A DNA stretch of 64,000 nt from Pithys albifrons albifrons (Eukaryota; Chordata; Aves; Passeriformes; Thamnophilidae), in the NCBI RefSeq assembly GCF_047495875.1, contig NC_092461.1, positions 96,230,431 through 96,294,430 on the forward strand, given 5' to 3'. Each line of letters begins with the position of its first letter. Positions within the stretch are counted from its first letter, which is position 1. Shown in pieces: positions 47,556 to 59,845 of this stretch. A model generated the notes under the pieces. The model had not been told where the DNA came from. It was given only the letters and a program-made list of their open reading frames with translations, and ran no database searches. A program made the position numbers and the translations under genes.

Positions 47556-48139
47556 TGTTGCCTGAAAAGACTGCGGAGAAAAAGACTGCAGGCTAATTTA
47601 GTAGGAGATAAGATAAGGGAGCAGAAGCTTCAATAAGCACCCAAGCTCCACCAGGAATGCACATCCATGTGTGTGTCCCAAACACTGGTTTTGTGGGTTT
47701 TATAATAATATCCATCCAATCCCCATTTACCCATCCCTCAGTCCTGCCCTGTTACGTCCCTGGCACACCCTGTCCGGAATTGAGTCCTGGTGAGTTCTAG
47801 GACCCCTCTTTTATCATCTTCATCTTCCTCATATCACATTGGGTTCTTGGAGGTCTTCCAGCATTCTGATCTTCTGGGTCACTCTGCCTATGTTTATGTC
47901 TCATGGTGCAGCCCTTGAGGTGTTTTTCAGCCATTCTATCTTGAAAAGACTAAACAGATAACGGAATTTTGAGGGGTTGATATGGGAGGGGATTGGTATG
48001 TATAAAACATTGAACTACTGCAGTTACTTTTACTGGTACATTAAAATCTCCATTGACTTATAAAGTCTATGTTTTTAATGGACTGTATACTCTTATTTTC
48101 TTAATTTTCATTTCCAGATGCATTTTTCCTTCTGGCATC
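47556..48139 (-). mobile_element. Solo LTR, ERV1-like family, copy 3
   Basis: Homologous to 3123-3704 and 5634-6180 and in the same orientation. Minus-strand ATTGG (47716-47720) and TATAAAA (47698-47704) keep the 11-base gap. The poly(A) signal has decayed to ATTGAA. The left end is TGTTGCCTG preceded by TTAC. The right end GGCATC is followed by TAC, so the TSD may be TTAC with a 2-bp deletion at the right border. This is the most diverged of the three. Confidence 0.78.
47698..47720 (-). promoter_or_regulatory. LTR promoter: ATTGG and TATA
   Basis: Same ATTGG, 11-base gap, TATAAAA arrangement as in the two sister LTRs. Confidence 0.55.
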
Positions 48140-49292
48140 TACTTTCTTCAAGGCCTTCTTTTTTCTAGATACCCCTTTCATTCTTTTGCAGACTGTTCCT
48201 TCCCTTTTGTTCTGTACTAAGGTGTTTTTTATATTATAACTACGTGAATTCAGGAGATTTTATGCACATAATCCAGAAAACAGAGGCTAGTTATTTTCAG
48301 CTATGTAATTTTCATGCCTCAGTTTCTTTGTAAAGAATTGAGGATTTGGTGATGAAAAATTTTCACCCACTGCCAGTTGTTCAGTTAAAGCTGGACTTGT
48401 AGGCATAACTGAAGTTGAACAGGTACAATCTTCACTAAGATTAATTCTATGAGTAATAATAATGTAATAAATAATTCTTCACTGTCCAAAAAGTGATTCC
48501 ATGAATTCTGATGATCTACAGTTCTACATATGTATTGAACAATGGAGATATTTGAGCTATGTGACACATAAAGAAATATTCAGTGAAATATAATTGACTT
48601 GTGTATTTTCTCAGACAATGTATTTATAATCCTGTATTACCATCTGTTTAGTATTGACCATACTAAATACTACATAATTCTGAAAATTAGGCTATATTTA
48701 ATGCAAGGGATTATAAAGGAAATCTCTGTAAAATAGAGTATACATACGTCACATTGACTATCTTCAAAAATCTAGTACATGTTTTCTAAATTCTTTAGGT
48801 CTCCTGAGCTAAGTGCAGCATAATGGACAAGAAATTCTCTGGTTCTGGATCCATCTTCCATATTAGATACATATGCAAAGTGCTCCACTGTAGCTGAAAT
48901 ATTTCTTTCCAAGGCATAAAGGTGAGCTTTGTGGTATTATCAGACATACTCATGCAGGAATATGAGTTTACCTCTTTTAGTTGCCAGACAAATTTCAGAT
49001 TCTTCCAGGAAGGATCGGTCCTAGGAGTTGGTCTATGGTATTCTTTTCTCAGTACTCAGTAGGCTTTTTAGGATGGTGGTTATATTGTAAAACAGTGTAA
49101 CTGATGTTAACGCAAGACAATAATGCAATATGACTACAAAATTAATGAGAGAATGGAAGAATTGGTGGAGTGTTATTCATAATTCTTTAGTAATTTCAGA
49201 CAAGTATTTTCAAACTGATTTCTTATAACATTTGCAAAATATCCAAATTTTCCAAAATTTTTAGGCATGAACGGCAGTTTCATAGAATCCTG
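48140..49292. other. AT-rich single-copy sequence, no gene seen
   Basis: No gene or repeat recognised up to the left edge of the satellite array. Confidence 0.55.
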
Positions 49293-50608
49293 TCTCCTCT
49301 CCTCAAATCTCCTCTCCTCAAATCTCCTCTCCTCAAATCTCCTCTCCTCAAATCTCCTCTCCTCAAATCTCCTCTCCTCAAATCTCCTCTCCTCAAATCT
49401 CCTCAAATCTCCTCAAATCTCCTCAAATCTCCTCAAATCTCCTCAAATCTCCTCAAATCTCCTCAAATCTCCTCAAATCTCCTCAAATCTCCTCAAATCT
49501 CCTCAAATCTCCTCTCCTCGAATCTCCTCAAATCTCCTCTCCTCGAATCTCCTCAAATCTCCTCTCCTCGAATCTCCTCAAATCTCCTCTCCTCGAATCT
49601 CCTCAAATCTCCTCTCCTCGAATCTCCTCAAATCTCCTCTCCTCGAATCTCCTCAAATCTCCTCTCCTCGAATCTCCTCAAATCTCCTCGAATCTCCTCA
49701 AATCTCCTCAAATCTCCTCTCCTCTCCTCAAATCTCCTCTCCTCTCCTCAAATCTCCTCTCCTCTCCTCAAATCTCCTCTCCTCAAATCTCCTCTCCTCA
49801 AATCTCCTCTCCTCAAATCTCCTCTCCTCTCCTCAAATCTCCTCTCCTCTCCTCAAATCTCCTCTCCTCTCCTCAAATCTCCTCTCCTCTCCTCAAATCT
49901 CCTCTCCTCTCCTCAAATCTCCTCTCCTCGAATCTCCTCAAATCTCCTCTCCTCGAATCTCCTCAAATCTCCTCTCCTCGAATCTCCTCAAATCTCCTCT
50001 CCTCGAATCTCCTCAAATCTCCTCTCCTCGAATCTCCTCAAATCTCCTCTCCTCGAATCTCCTCAAATCTCCTCGAATCTCCTCTCCTCTCCTCGAATCT
50101 CCTCTCCTCGAATCTCCTCTCCTCTCCTCGAATCTCCTCTCCTCTCCTCGAATCTCCTCTCCTCGAATCTCCTCTCCTCTCCTCGAATCTCGAATCTCCT
50201 CTCCTCGAATCTCGAATCTCCTCTCCTCGAATCTCCTCTCCTCTCCTCGAATCTCCTCTCCTCTCCTCGAATCTCGAATCTCCTCTCCTCTCCTCGAATC
50301 TCCTCTCCTCTCCTCGAATCTCCTCTCCTCTCCTCGAATCTCCTCTCCTCTCCTCGAATCTCCTCTCCTCTCCTCGAATCTCCTCTCCTCTCCTCGAATC
50401 TCCTCTCCTCGAATCTCCTCTCCTCGAATCTCCTCTCCTCGAATCTCCTCTCCTCGAATCTCCTCTCCTCGAATCTCCTCTCCTCGAATCTCCTCTCCTC
50501 GAATCTCCTCTCCTCGAATCTCCTCTCCTCGAATCTCCTCTCCTCGAATCTCCTCTCCTCGAATCTCCTCTCCTCTCCTCGAATCTCCTCTCCTCTCCTC
50601 GAATCTCC
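49293..50608. repeat. Higher-order pentamer satellite array
   Basis: Every base can be assigned to P = TCTCC, A = TCAAA or G = TCGAA, plus three 7-mers TCTCGAA (50188, 50210, 50272). Order: PPA x7 (to 49397), PA x11 (to 49507), PPGPA x7 (to 49682), PG PA PA, PPPA x3, PPA x3, PPPA x5 (to 49917), PPGPA x6 (to 50067), then only G-bearing units: mixed PPPG/PPG, PPPG x6 (50279-50398), PPG x11 (50399-50563), PPPG x2, P. The plus strand has no TA or TG, so all three plus frames are open (a 455-codon frame results). Minus frames open only where TCGAA replaces TCAAA. Confidence 0.97.
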
Positions 50609-51124
50609 ACTCATTTTTTTCCCCAGAACCTTGATCATTCTTTCCATGTGAAGAAGGCCAGAAAGGGCTGCAGGCTTATTCCTAGTGAAAAATTTTCAGG
50701 GAGGAAATGGATCCTGGAGTCCTGGAAGGAGTCTCAAGACATTGTCTTTCTCATCCCACCATCTCAAGCCATGAACAACTGCAAAATAGTGAACTCTGAA
50801 AGATATTTGTGTATTTGTATTTTTAGTACTGAAAAGATTTTCCAAATATCTAACATGAATACCTTCTCTGTACATCTTCCATCTGCCATGCATACAGAGA
50901 AAATATTTTTGGATATCTTTGTTGGTCTCTCAAATATTCAATGTTGCTTATCTTTTTCATACTTGTAGAGAAATGAAAGATATTTTCTATACTTCTTCCC
51001 ATTCTTTCTATATGCTGTCCACTGGACACTGCCAAAGCAGCTCCTGTCTTTTCAAAAATTTAAAATCATCAAGAAGCCTATATTTCTGTTTTTTACTTTC
51101 CAGAGTGTTCAACTTAGCAATAGT
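50609..51124. other. Single-copy sequence after the satellite, no gene seen
   Basis: A 106-codon frame (50648-50968) has no recognisable domain or clear coding signal. Confidence 0.5.
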
Positions 51125-51420
51125 ATGACTCTTGTTTAGCTTGGGATTGGCTGTAATTCCTAACTGCTACATAACTAAATGATGTTTCTTCTATATTTAC
51201 TGCAGCCGATTAACCCTACTAACATGTAGCATTCTGTACTTTTCCCTCTTGAATTTTCATCTTAGGTTTTTCAGTCCATTGTTTTGATTTGAAGAGATAA
51301 TTTCCAGTTCTATTTGAGTCCTTCAATATACTTGCTGTGTCTCCTAGCTGGGTATTGTTTGCAAATTTAATTAGCATGTTCTCTATCATCAGTTTCTCTT
51401 TGTAGCCCCAGTCCTGTGGA
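51125..51420 (-). mobile_element. Possible ancient CR1-type remnant
   Basis: Blocks such as TCAGTCCATTGTTTTGATTT, CCTAGCTGGGTATTGTTTGC and AATTTAATTAGCATGTTCTC resemble the reverse complement of an old CR1-like RT region (span before the spacing-sensitive RT motif). It is strongly decayed with no usable frame. The call is from pattern memory and weak. Confidence 0.4.
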
Positions 51421-54400
51421 TCCCCTTCTGCATGTCTGAAATTGCAAAGTAAACACTAAAAATATTTCCAAAATATCTCCCATGGCCAATTATATTCTTA
51501 CCACAATATTAATGCATATTAGGGTCAAATATGAGTAATATAAAGGAACCATTTATGCACTTAAACTACATTATAGCATTACACAGAGGACATTTATAAA
51601 TACTAGATAACACTAGGAATTTATTTTACAACCTTATACCAGTATTACAAAACCATTAAATTATATTATCTCTATTTCTGAACTACTTACAAATTAAGTT
51701 AGAACACTCCAAACAGTCATACAAAACTCTGCTCTTTTATCATTGTTTTGAACTGAGTGATGTGCATTTAAGGTGTAATTCTCTATGAACTTCTTCTAGA
51801 AGAACATTCTGTATTTGCTGAAGTCAATAAAAAAGCAAAAACTCCTTAACTGATGAGAATGGCAAAGAAATTTTAGAAGTAAACAGATATTATTCATCAA
51901 CCTATCTTGAAGGTATCTGATTTTTCAAGGATTTCTTTATGTCATACACCATCATACTAATGTTTCAATGCTATGGATTTATTTACTCTTGGGTTTTGGG
52001 GGGGGTTGCCTTTTTTTTTTAATATGTTGTTTATTTCAGTTCTTACATGACTCCTGTACACTTGCAAAATTGCTATTATGTATATGTCTAATCATGACTA
52101 TCTCTAGTCTGATATCTCCCTGAGATTAACCAAGGCCCCACTCTCAGAAAAATTACAATAATGGTGAATAATAGAGTTATCTGATCTTAAAGAAAAGTTT
52201 GTTTTAATTCCTCCTCAATTACAGTGTGGTATTTCCTTAAATCATAAGGAATTAAAATTCTTTTTTATTTTATCTGGAAGACCTGTGTGCATTCTCATCC
52301 ATGTAGATGTCTAATTCTTTTTTCAAATCCTAATAAAATTGTGGTTTCAATGATAAGCAGTGATGATCCATTCCACAGAATGTTATGCATTTGTTGTATC
52401 TCATGGCAGAGCACCTCTGGCTGAAGCAGATGTTATATTAGAGTCAAGGAAGATATTCTTCTCTATTTTATCCCACGTATCTTAAAGCCTGTTTAATGAG
52501 CCGTAGCCCTTTTTATCTGAGGGGTCTCTGTTGCTTCAGTGAAGTCTCATATAAACCCAACACTGAACTACAATCTAGCACTCCATTAAAACAAGTCCCC
52601 CTTTCTTCTGACACCTTTCTAGTACAATTTAATTCCTGGTCTGTGCCTATTCCTTTAGAAGGACCTTTAATGTACAACACAATAATACAGTAATAATGAC
52701 TCTCTTGTCTGGGGTATACAACAGTAAGGAATGTTTTCCAATTTTACAACAACCCACATACACACTGGAAGAAAAACTTCCAAAGGAACTCTTTGTATTT
52801 CCTTTCTTCTAATTTACCAAGTTAAAAATAGGGTCAGAAGAGCCTTTTCTGTGTGTAAACATCCATATTTAAACAAGAAACACAACCAGAAATGCAAGAA
52901 GTCATGATAAAGAAATAATTTTAGCTATATTTTAGCAGACATTGGGAAAATCATACTAACAGAGAAAAATGTAACCTGTTTTTAAACATGTAGCTGTTCC
53001 TGTTTACAAAATTGATGGCTTTCATTTGAACTCATGGAAACAAGATTTGAGAGATTCATAATGAATACGCATGTTCTTTAGTTCAAATCTGTGAACTACA
53101 GCTAAAAGAAACTACAGAAACTGAGTATACTAAATGCAACATGATGTCTGAGCTGCTGCACTGACAAGTACGACAAACAGCCACAGTCTTCAAAATGGTT
53201 ATCATCAATGACCTAAGCAAATTAACAGACCTCACCTGGGAGGTAATCAATTGATTGCCACAGAACCTGGGTGAGTACTCTTTCCATCTTCAGTGAAGGA
53301 GAAGGACAAAATGAAATACCTAGTCAGTAGGTCTGACACTTCTCACACAAAAATGACTTTCTGAGTAGCAAAAGACCCCAATCAGGTCTATCAAAGTAAG
53401 TACCCAACATCTCTTTCAGAGATCACTCACAATAAAAAAAAATCCTCCAAAATGTCAGCATTTGTTATGACTATGCAGGCTGATACTTGGAAGAATAATT
53501 TTCATTGCTGTATGATGTTTCCTCTGCCCCTCAAAATGCTTTAAGTTATTCAGTCTACCTTTTATCTTAACTTCAACAACATCAAAAGCTGGAAGTTTTG
53601 TACACTTATCTTTCTGAGGTTACTTTCCAAAGACACATTAATACCATTTCATTCGACCAGTATCTTTAAAATTTGCTAGTGTACTACAGCATACTAATTG
53701 AATTTACACTTAATTCAAAATTAACTCCTGTGTTTAAAACACTACCAAGAGTCATGAAAAATTCAATGTAGCTTCAAATTTGAATAGATTTTTGTACATG
53801 TATATGGCTATAAGCTACATTACATTAAAGAGTTTTACAGGAATGTCTTCTGTTTATAATAGTATATTTGTAATATGATTTTGGGTATTTCTAAATTCTA
53901 TTTAAGGAAATTTTGTCATTTTCTTCCAAGAAAATGAGATGGACTTTATGGATTCTTCAGGGTTTTTTCTTTCCAGGTTTTATTAAGCATTTTTGGGTCA
54001 AAATTTTAGTGTTGATATATAGCATATAAAACATGTACAATTAGAGATGTCTCTGAATAGAAGATAATTAGTAATTACCTCTGAGTTGTTTATTTTTATG
54101 TACTTTTCAGAGGTAGAATATAACATTGTAATTGTTAGCAGAAGGTAGATTTTTTAAAAAAAAATATTACCTAAGCAAAATTAAAACTTCTAAAATGTCT
54201 GGTTAATATAGATGTATTTACTACTCATTCTATACCCAAAGAATCCCACTGGCAAATATCTTATCTAGATGTGTTGAAAGGCAATGGATGGCATCAGCAA
54301 ATGTAGTATCACTGCTTCCCCAAAAGTACAACATCCTTAAACCTGGGATGGAGAAATATAATTTTTCTCATGAACTGGGAGACTGAGGAGTAACCCATTT

Positions 54401-55367
54401 TTTGCACTGAGGTCCTCTTCTGCTAGACTGTGTATAGTGCTCTAACTTGATTTCATATAGACTTATTAAAAATAAAGAAAAAAAGTAGACTACATATCAT
54501 AGATGTACGATGTTGGTTTTGCACATTTTTTAGAACTTTTAAAGTAGCAGTTCAATATTAAACCTGGTTGGAAGCCAGGCTCTGATACTCAAACACACAA
54601 ATGTAAAGGCAGATATTGCGGGTCTCTTTCAAACTTAGACCTATTGCTCTTGTCTTAAACTGCTCTGATTTATATGCCTGACACTGTGATGTAGATCCTC
54701 CAGAAACATCAGGACAGCTTTACCACAGTACTGAAGCCCTTGGCAGACTGCTCAGCACAGAGAAAATAACGTGAATGTACACTTGGCCATAGGTGCTCTC
54801 TTATGACATCTTCTGCAAAGTTCTCTGCCCCTAAGTTTTCCAAATGAGGATCTTTGATGAAAATTTCCTACCTTCTAACACACTCCTTTGAAACATTCCA
54901 GATAAGAGATCCCAGAACTGCTTTTTAAAAAGCATGTTACTTTCTCTACATGTTACATCATATCAGACAACAACAGAAGAAATGGGTAAGTATTGAAATA
55001 CTTGCAATGTGTATCCTACGGTTGACATTATACTGTATTCTATATTCTCATGTATGCTTTTCAATCAGCTGCAAAAGAATCTGAGATTTCATAGGCCTCA
55101 CATCATTACTGTAAACTAACTAATGAACAAACCCCAAAGTCTCAGATGTTCCCTCTACAACCCAAAGATGAAAGATTGTAGAGAGCAATCAGTAGTAAAT
55201 ACTCATAATAAGTTATGAAGTGGCATAAAAACTAGGTTGTAAGTGCCAAAGAAAGGAAGAGGGAAGAAATACTCTGATAATTAAGGAGGGGCGAGGGATG
55301 TGTGTGTGGGAACCAAATATAAACATACAGCAAGTTGTGATGTTATTTCATGTTTTAAGCTAACATT
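51421..55367. other. Long AT-rich single-copy stretch, no gene seen
   Basis: About 3.9 kb. At 52270-52440 the pattern (TCTAATTCTTTTTTCAAATC, ATCCATTCCACAGAATG) may be an ancient LINE 3' end, but I am not confident. No exons recognised. Confidence 0.5.
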
Positions 55368-56110
55368 TACCCTCATCCACCAGGTGGGTCACCTGATCTT
55401 ACAAGGAGATCAGATTGGTCAGACAGGACCTGCCCCTCCTAAACCCATGCTGGCTGAGTCTAATCCCTTGTCCATCCTGAAGGTGCTGTGTGATTGCACT
55501 CAGGATGAACTGCTCCATAACCCTGCCAAGCACCGAGGTCAGGCTGACAGGCCTGTAGTTGCCAGGGTCAGCCTTGTAGCCCTTTTTGTGGATTGGGGTG
55601 ATGTTCACCGATTTCCAATTATATGGGACCTGCCCAGTGAGCCAGGACTGTTGGAAGATGATGGAGAGGGGCTTGGCAAGCTCTTCTGCCAGCTCCCTCA
55701 TCACCCTGGAATGGATCCCATCTGGTCCCATAGACTTGTGAGTATACAGATGGCTCAGTAAGTCAGTAACTATTTCCTCCTGGAATACAGGAGGGCTATT
55801 CAGCTCCCTCTCTCTGTCCACCACCTCCAGAGGCCAGTTGTCTTGAGGGCCACCTGTCTTACTGGTGAAAACTGTGGCAAAGTAGGTGTTAAGTACATCA
55901 GCCTTCTCCTCATCTTTGTTAACTATATTTCCCTCCAAGTCCAACAGAGAATGGAGTTTTCCTTGCCCCTCCTTTTGTTATTAATATATTTATAGAAGGA
56001 CTTTTTTGTTATCCCTGACAGAACTGGCCAAATTAACTTCAGATTGCACTTTTCTTTCCCTGATTTTTTTTCTGCATGACTTAGCTATCTTCAAAAATTC
56101 TTCACAAGTA
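55368..56110 (-). mobile_element. CR1 LINE ORF2 fragment, 3'-truncated
   Basis: Minus-strand reading starts near 56100 with the segment before the RT domain (KKIRERKVQSEVNLAS, then SFYKYINNKRRG after a 1-base frameshift in an A run). It continues through the 181-codon open frame and stops after VTHLVDEGK at about 55368. Sequence beyond does not match CR1. Thus both the 5' part and the entire 3' half are absent, unlike an ordinary 5'-truncated copy. Confidence 0.82.
55399..55944 (-). pseudogene. CR1 ORF2 fragment, 181 codons open
   Basis: Best preserved LINE frame in the window. Order: LNTYFATVF, HKSMGPDGIHSRVM (pre-RT), WKSVNITPIHKKG (RT motif 1), NYRPVSLTSVLGRVMEQ (motif 2), and LSQHGFRRGRSCLTNLIS (motif 2a). 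The catalytic aspartates of motif A and the DD box lie beyond the break, so it has no RT activity. The lack of stops suggests a younger copy than the others here. Confidence 0.85.
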
Positions 56111-58779
56111 GCCAGCCCTTTTTTTCCTTTTAAGAGCCCTCAAATTTATCACAAACTTTATTTTATGATCACTGAATCTAACATTTCAATGGTCCCAGTG
56201 GGGATTCATTATTATATTTCTTATTCTTGACCAATTTCAGATGTATTTATATTTTATATTTAATTTCCAGAAGACAGGGCACCATTCTTTTCTACCTTCT
56301 CAATAATCGAGTGTGTTTTGAAAATATGGAATTACTGACAATGATGGCTAGATTAGTCTTTTAATAATTAAAGAACATTTCATGGCAGCTGCTTTCTTTC
56401 ATATTTAAATTTTATCAAATGTATCCTTTCTAGCTCTCCCTTCTGTCAAAGACAAGGTTTGTGTGTCTGGTTTGCTGCATTTCTTTTTTCTGAATCCCAT
56501 ATTTAGAGTGAAAAATAGCTCTAAAACGTGAAAAGATTATGTAGACAGTACTGCAAAACCCATTTTTTTGTTTGTTTAAATGCATTTACTATTCTGCAAA
56601 TCATCTCCGTATCCATGTAGCTTTTTTTTCCTCCCTGTAATCAAGCATTAGGAAGATAGTTTTGTTTTGTTCACAGTTTTATTTGAACTTAGCATACTGC
56701 TACAGATTTCAAGAACAATACCTTGTGAGTTCAGGGCCTTTTAGTTGCAGCAGTTTTTATAGCAAAAGCCTACTTAGTAATTTCACAACTCACACTTACT
56801 TTTGATGTGAAAAAGATGAAAAATAAATTGCTTTTATTTGTAGTGATAATGGATAGTTTTATGATACACAAATAATCTTGTTGTTAAGATCAGCCTGAGA
56901 AATATGACTTCTTTTTTTTACATTGTATTTTCCAAGAGGTTTATGCTTGAAACTTACCCACATCATCCCTGACAAGAATGATCTTAAAAAAAAACCAAAA
57001 ATCATTTCGCCAGAAATATTTCACCATGGTTATCTATTCCCACTTAAAATTTCTCCTGCATTTTCAGTAGAAAAAAAATATTTACACATACAAGTATATA
57101 CATGTTTCCAAGACACTTTATATCTAGCTCCATTTTAGTGTTGTGAAAAGTGATACTCTGTGTAATGTAAAACAAAGATAAATTTTCAATCACTATTATT
57201 ATATTTAAAAAGGTGAAGAAAGCTACATTTATAATAATCAGACTTTTACCCGCTATCTAAAACAGACATAAAAAAGCAATCAAATAAAGGTTTTTCATAA
57301 CCATGTTTCCATATCCTTTAGGATGGAGAACATATGAAAAATTTCATGTTACAGAAAAACAATATATAATGTAGTTTCTTTTTTTAAAGGTATCATATTA
57401 TTAATTGTGTTCTTAATTTCTACATGTATAAAATGTTTCAGTTTTTAAATGAAAGCAAAGATAATAGCTAATAAGGCATCACTCCAATCTTACAGAATAC
57501 CATCATCTCTGTTAAAAGTGCTTAATCCTTTAAAACATCTTTATCTAGACCTGGTTATCACTCTATGATTTGATCACAGAGGTAGCACCTTCATCGTATT
57601 AGTATATATGTGATCAAAGTAGCAGTTCTATAAATAGAGAGTTCTTTTTAAGTAAATCAAAGGACTTGAAAAAAGTCACTATACAAATGTGACAATATGA
57701 AATATAAATAAGTAACAAAGTAAGGCAGTGAGGAAAATAGTGAAAGTAAACTTGAAACTATTTGGAAAGCTTTATAAAATAGGAAAAAGAAGTGATGCAG
57801 TAGCATATGTAAGCTAAACTTTGGTAGGCTAATATTTTTTTTTCTTTACTGAATCCTGTGTCCTACTTTTGTTTGATCATTTCACTGAGTACAGTGAACT
57901 ACAGCTCTCAGCTTGGTTTGGTTCATTTAACTATGTCAACATGTGTTAGACCAAGATTTGCAGATCGATACAAGAGAGACTTTGTTTCCTAACAAGTGAG
58001 TCAGAATTCCAAAAGGTGAGAGCTCCAGCATGTTCTGTTTTCAAGTTAAAGGTACCTACTGTTCATCAGTTGTGTTAAAATCTTGACCTGAATACTTTTG
58101 TAAGCATATGCTTTTTATAGAATCCATTACTTAGGCATGGTCAGTATTCCTGTACAGAAGTCAAATACATTTCTTAATCAAGCAATATCTTATATTCATA
58201 ATTTTTGAAAAATTTATTGAAAAGGTATTGCAAGATAAAATTTTATTTCTTTTTTCTTTCTCTTTAAACTGTGAAACAATTTACAGGGAGACAGGCAAAC
58301 AGACAAGAAGATGCAAAAGATTGCCTATTCCTGTGACAGAAAGCACTCCACTTTCAAAAGGTATTACAGAGAGGAAATGTATGTGCAATTTATGAGATTT
58401 GAGCAGAACTTGCATATGTATCTTAACATGTTATTTGTCTCACTTAATGTATAAAGCAATATAGATGACACTTAGTAAGCCAGAGGTTTGAAAGAGAATT
58501 GACAAGTCATAAAAATCAATGAAAGCGCTGGCATTAAAACCAGTGTTAGTTAAAGACAGATCTTGGAGGGCAGCAAGTACCTTTTTAGAACAATGAACAT
58601 TAGCATGACATATAAAGATGCACACATACATAGACTACTATATTCCTGTGCTTACTGGTGTTGAAAAGCAGAAGCTCCTCAGAATCCTGCTGGAGTGCAG
58701 CCCTGATAGCAGTTTTATAGCTGTCAAATGCAAGACAGTTAGATGACTCCTGCTATTCTATGAAAAATGTCATCACGTG
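56111..58779. other. AT-rich single-copy sequence, no gene seen
   Basis: No open frame above 74 codons and no repeat recognised. Confidence 0.6.
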
Positions 58780-59321
58780 TGTAATGGTTTGCCCCATGGC
58801 TTCCTCAGTAACCATTGTATCTAAGGAAGTTACAAGTATTCCACACGTGTCTTCCAGGCAGCGGGGAGGTGTGTGGTTTTTTTGGTTGCTGCTTCCGTCC
58901 TTGGCCGAGGAGCTGGAGGGAGGTGGTTGAAGTCTGGTCCCTCCGGTCCCTGGTGTTTCTCCTGTCCTGGGTGAGATTGTTTCATTCTTGTTCCCTTTCC
59001 TTGAGGTTTTTAATTGTGTTTGTTTTGATTCATTCGGTTTCTTTGGGTTGGGTTGGTGTCTTCCCTATTTTCCGGCTAATCAATCCCCTTTTCTCCCTTC
59101 CCCTTTCCCCTGGGGGTGGGATCCTGTGTATTGTGTATACAGTGTGGTTGGTAAATGTTAGTAAATATAATTTATTCTTTTTATTCAGTTCAGTTTCTTT
59201 AGAGTGCGTTTCTTTTCAGTTTTTTTTGGTATTTTTTCCCTTTCCTTTGCTGGGAAGGTTCTGGGAGGGGAAAGGTAGGGGTCAGTTCAGGGTTGGCAAC
59301 AGCTATGCCAAACCTGCTACA
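58780..59321 (+). mobile_element. Solo LTR, ERVL-type, with 5-bp TSD
   Basis: Starts TGTAATGGTTTGCCCC and ends AAACCTGCTACA. The flanks ACGTG (58775-58779) and GCGTG (59322-59326) form a 5-bp TSD with one change. It has T/G-rich U3/R sequence and a final block of CCCTTTCCTTTGCTGGGAAGG like that before the 3' ends of the LTRs at 10907 and 60568. A 190-codon frame (58815-59387) crosses it and ends in host DNA, so it is not a gene. Confidence 0.82.
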
Positions 59322-59326
59322 GCGTG

Positions 59327-59727
59327 CCACAACAGTATGTGCCAACATATACAACTCTTGGAAACAAAGAAAAAAAAAGGAACTTAAAGAAGCAAACAAG
59401 GTAGAAAATTAGCTCAGTACTCATAAAAAAATAGCAGCTTTACCCTCAGAATCTCATTAGAATAGATTTATTTTTCCCTTCTCTGCAAAAAAAGTTTCAC
59501 CAGCCAGTACTCATTAAGTGGGCAAATGAACTTCTAGAACTATATTTTAAAAAAAAATTATTCTTTTTTTTTTAATATTCCATCAGCATAAAGCAAATGT
59601 AGCTCTGCTGCAGTGATGGAGTCTCACCAAAGAAGCAAAAAGTGTGCGTTTCTCTCATTTGTCTCATTTGATACTGTGCTGTTGGGCTATCATCAAAGCT
59701 TTTCATCCAATCAGAGTCCACCAGGAC
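59327..59727. other. Single-copy spacer, no gene seen
   Basis: AT-rich with A and T runs. Nothing recognised. Confidence 0.55.
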
Positions 59728-59845
59728 CACAGAATTATAGAACGGCCTGGGTTGGAATGGACCTTACAGATTATTTAGTTCCAACCTCCTTGTCATGGGC
59801 AGAGGCACCTTTCACTAGACCAGGTTGCTCAGATCTTCATCCAGC
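59728..59845 (-). mobile_element. CR1 LINE 3' end, minus strand
   Basis: Reverse complement of the CR1 terminus: CCACAGAATTATAGAACGGC, then TTAGTTCCAACCTCC, GGGCAGAGGCACCTTTCAC and ACCAGGTTGCTCAGATC. Only the last ~120 bp are present. Confidence 0.85.

Noticed and set aside
49293..50608. CRISPR-like regular repeats
   Set aside because: There are no unique spacers, all units are permutations of the same pentamers, and the surroundings are vertebrate DNA.
58815..59387. 190-codon plus-strand open frame rich in Phe, Leu and Val
   Set aside because: It lies in T/G-rich LTR sequence and ends in flanking host DNA. The composition explains the hydrophobic look.
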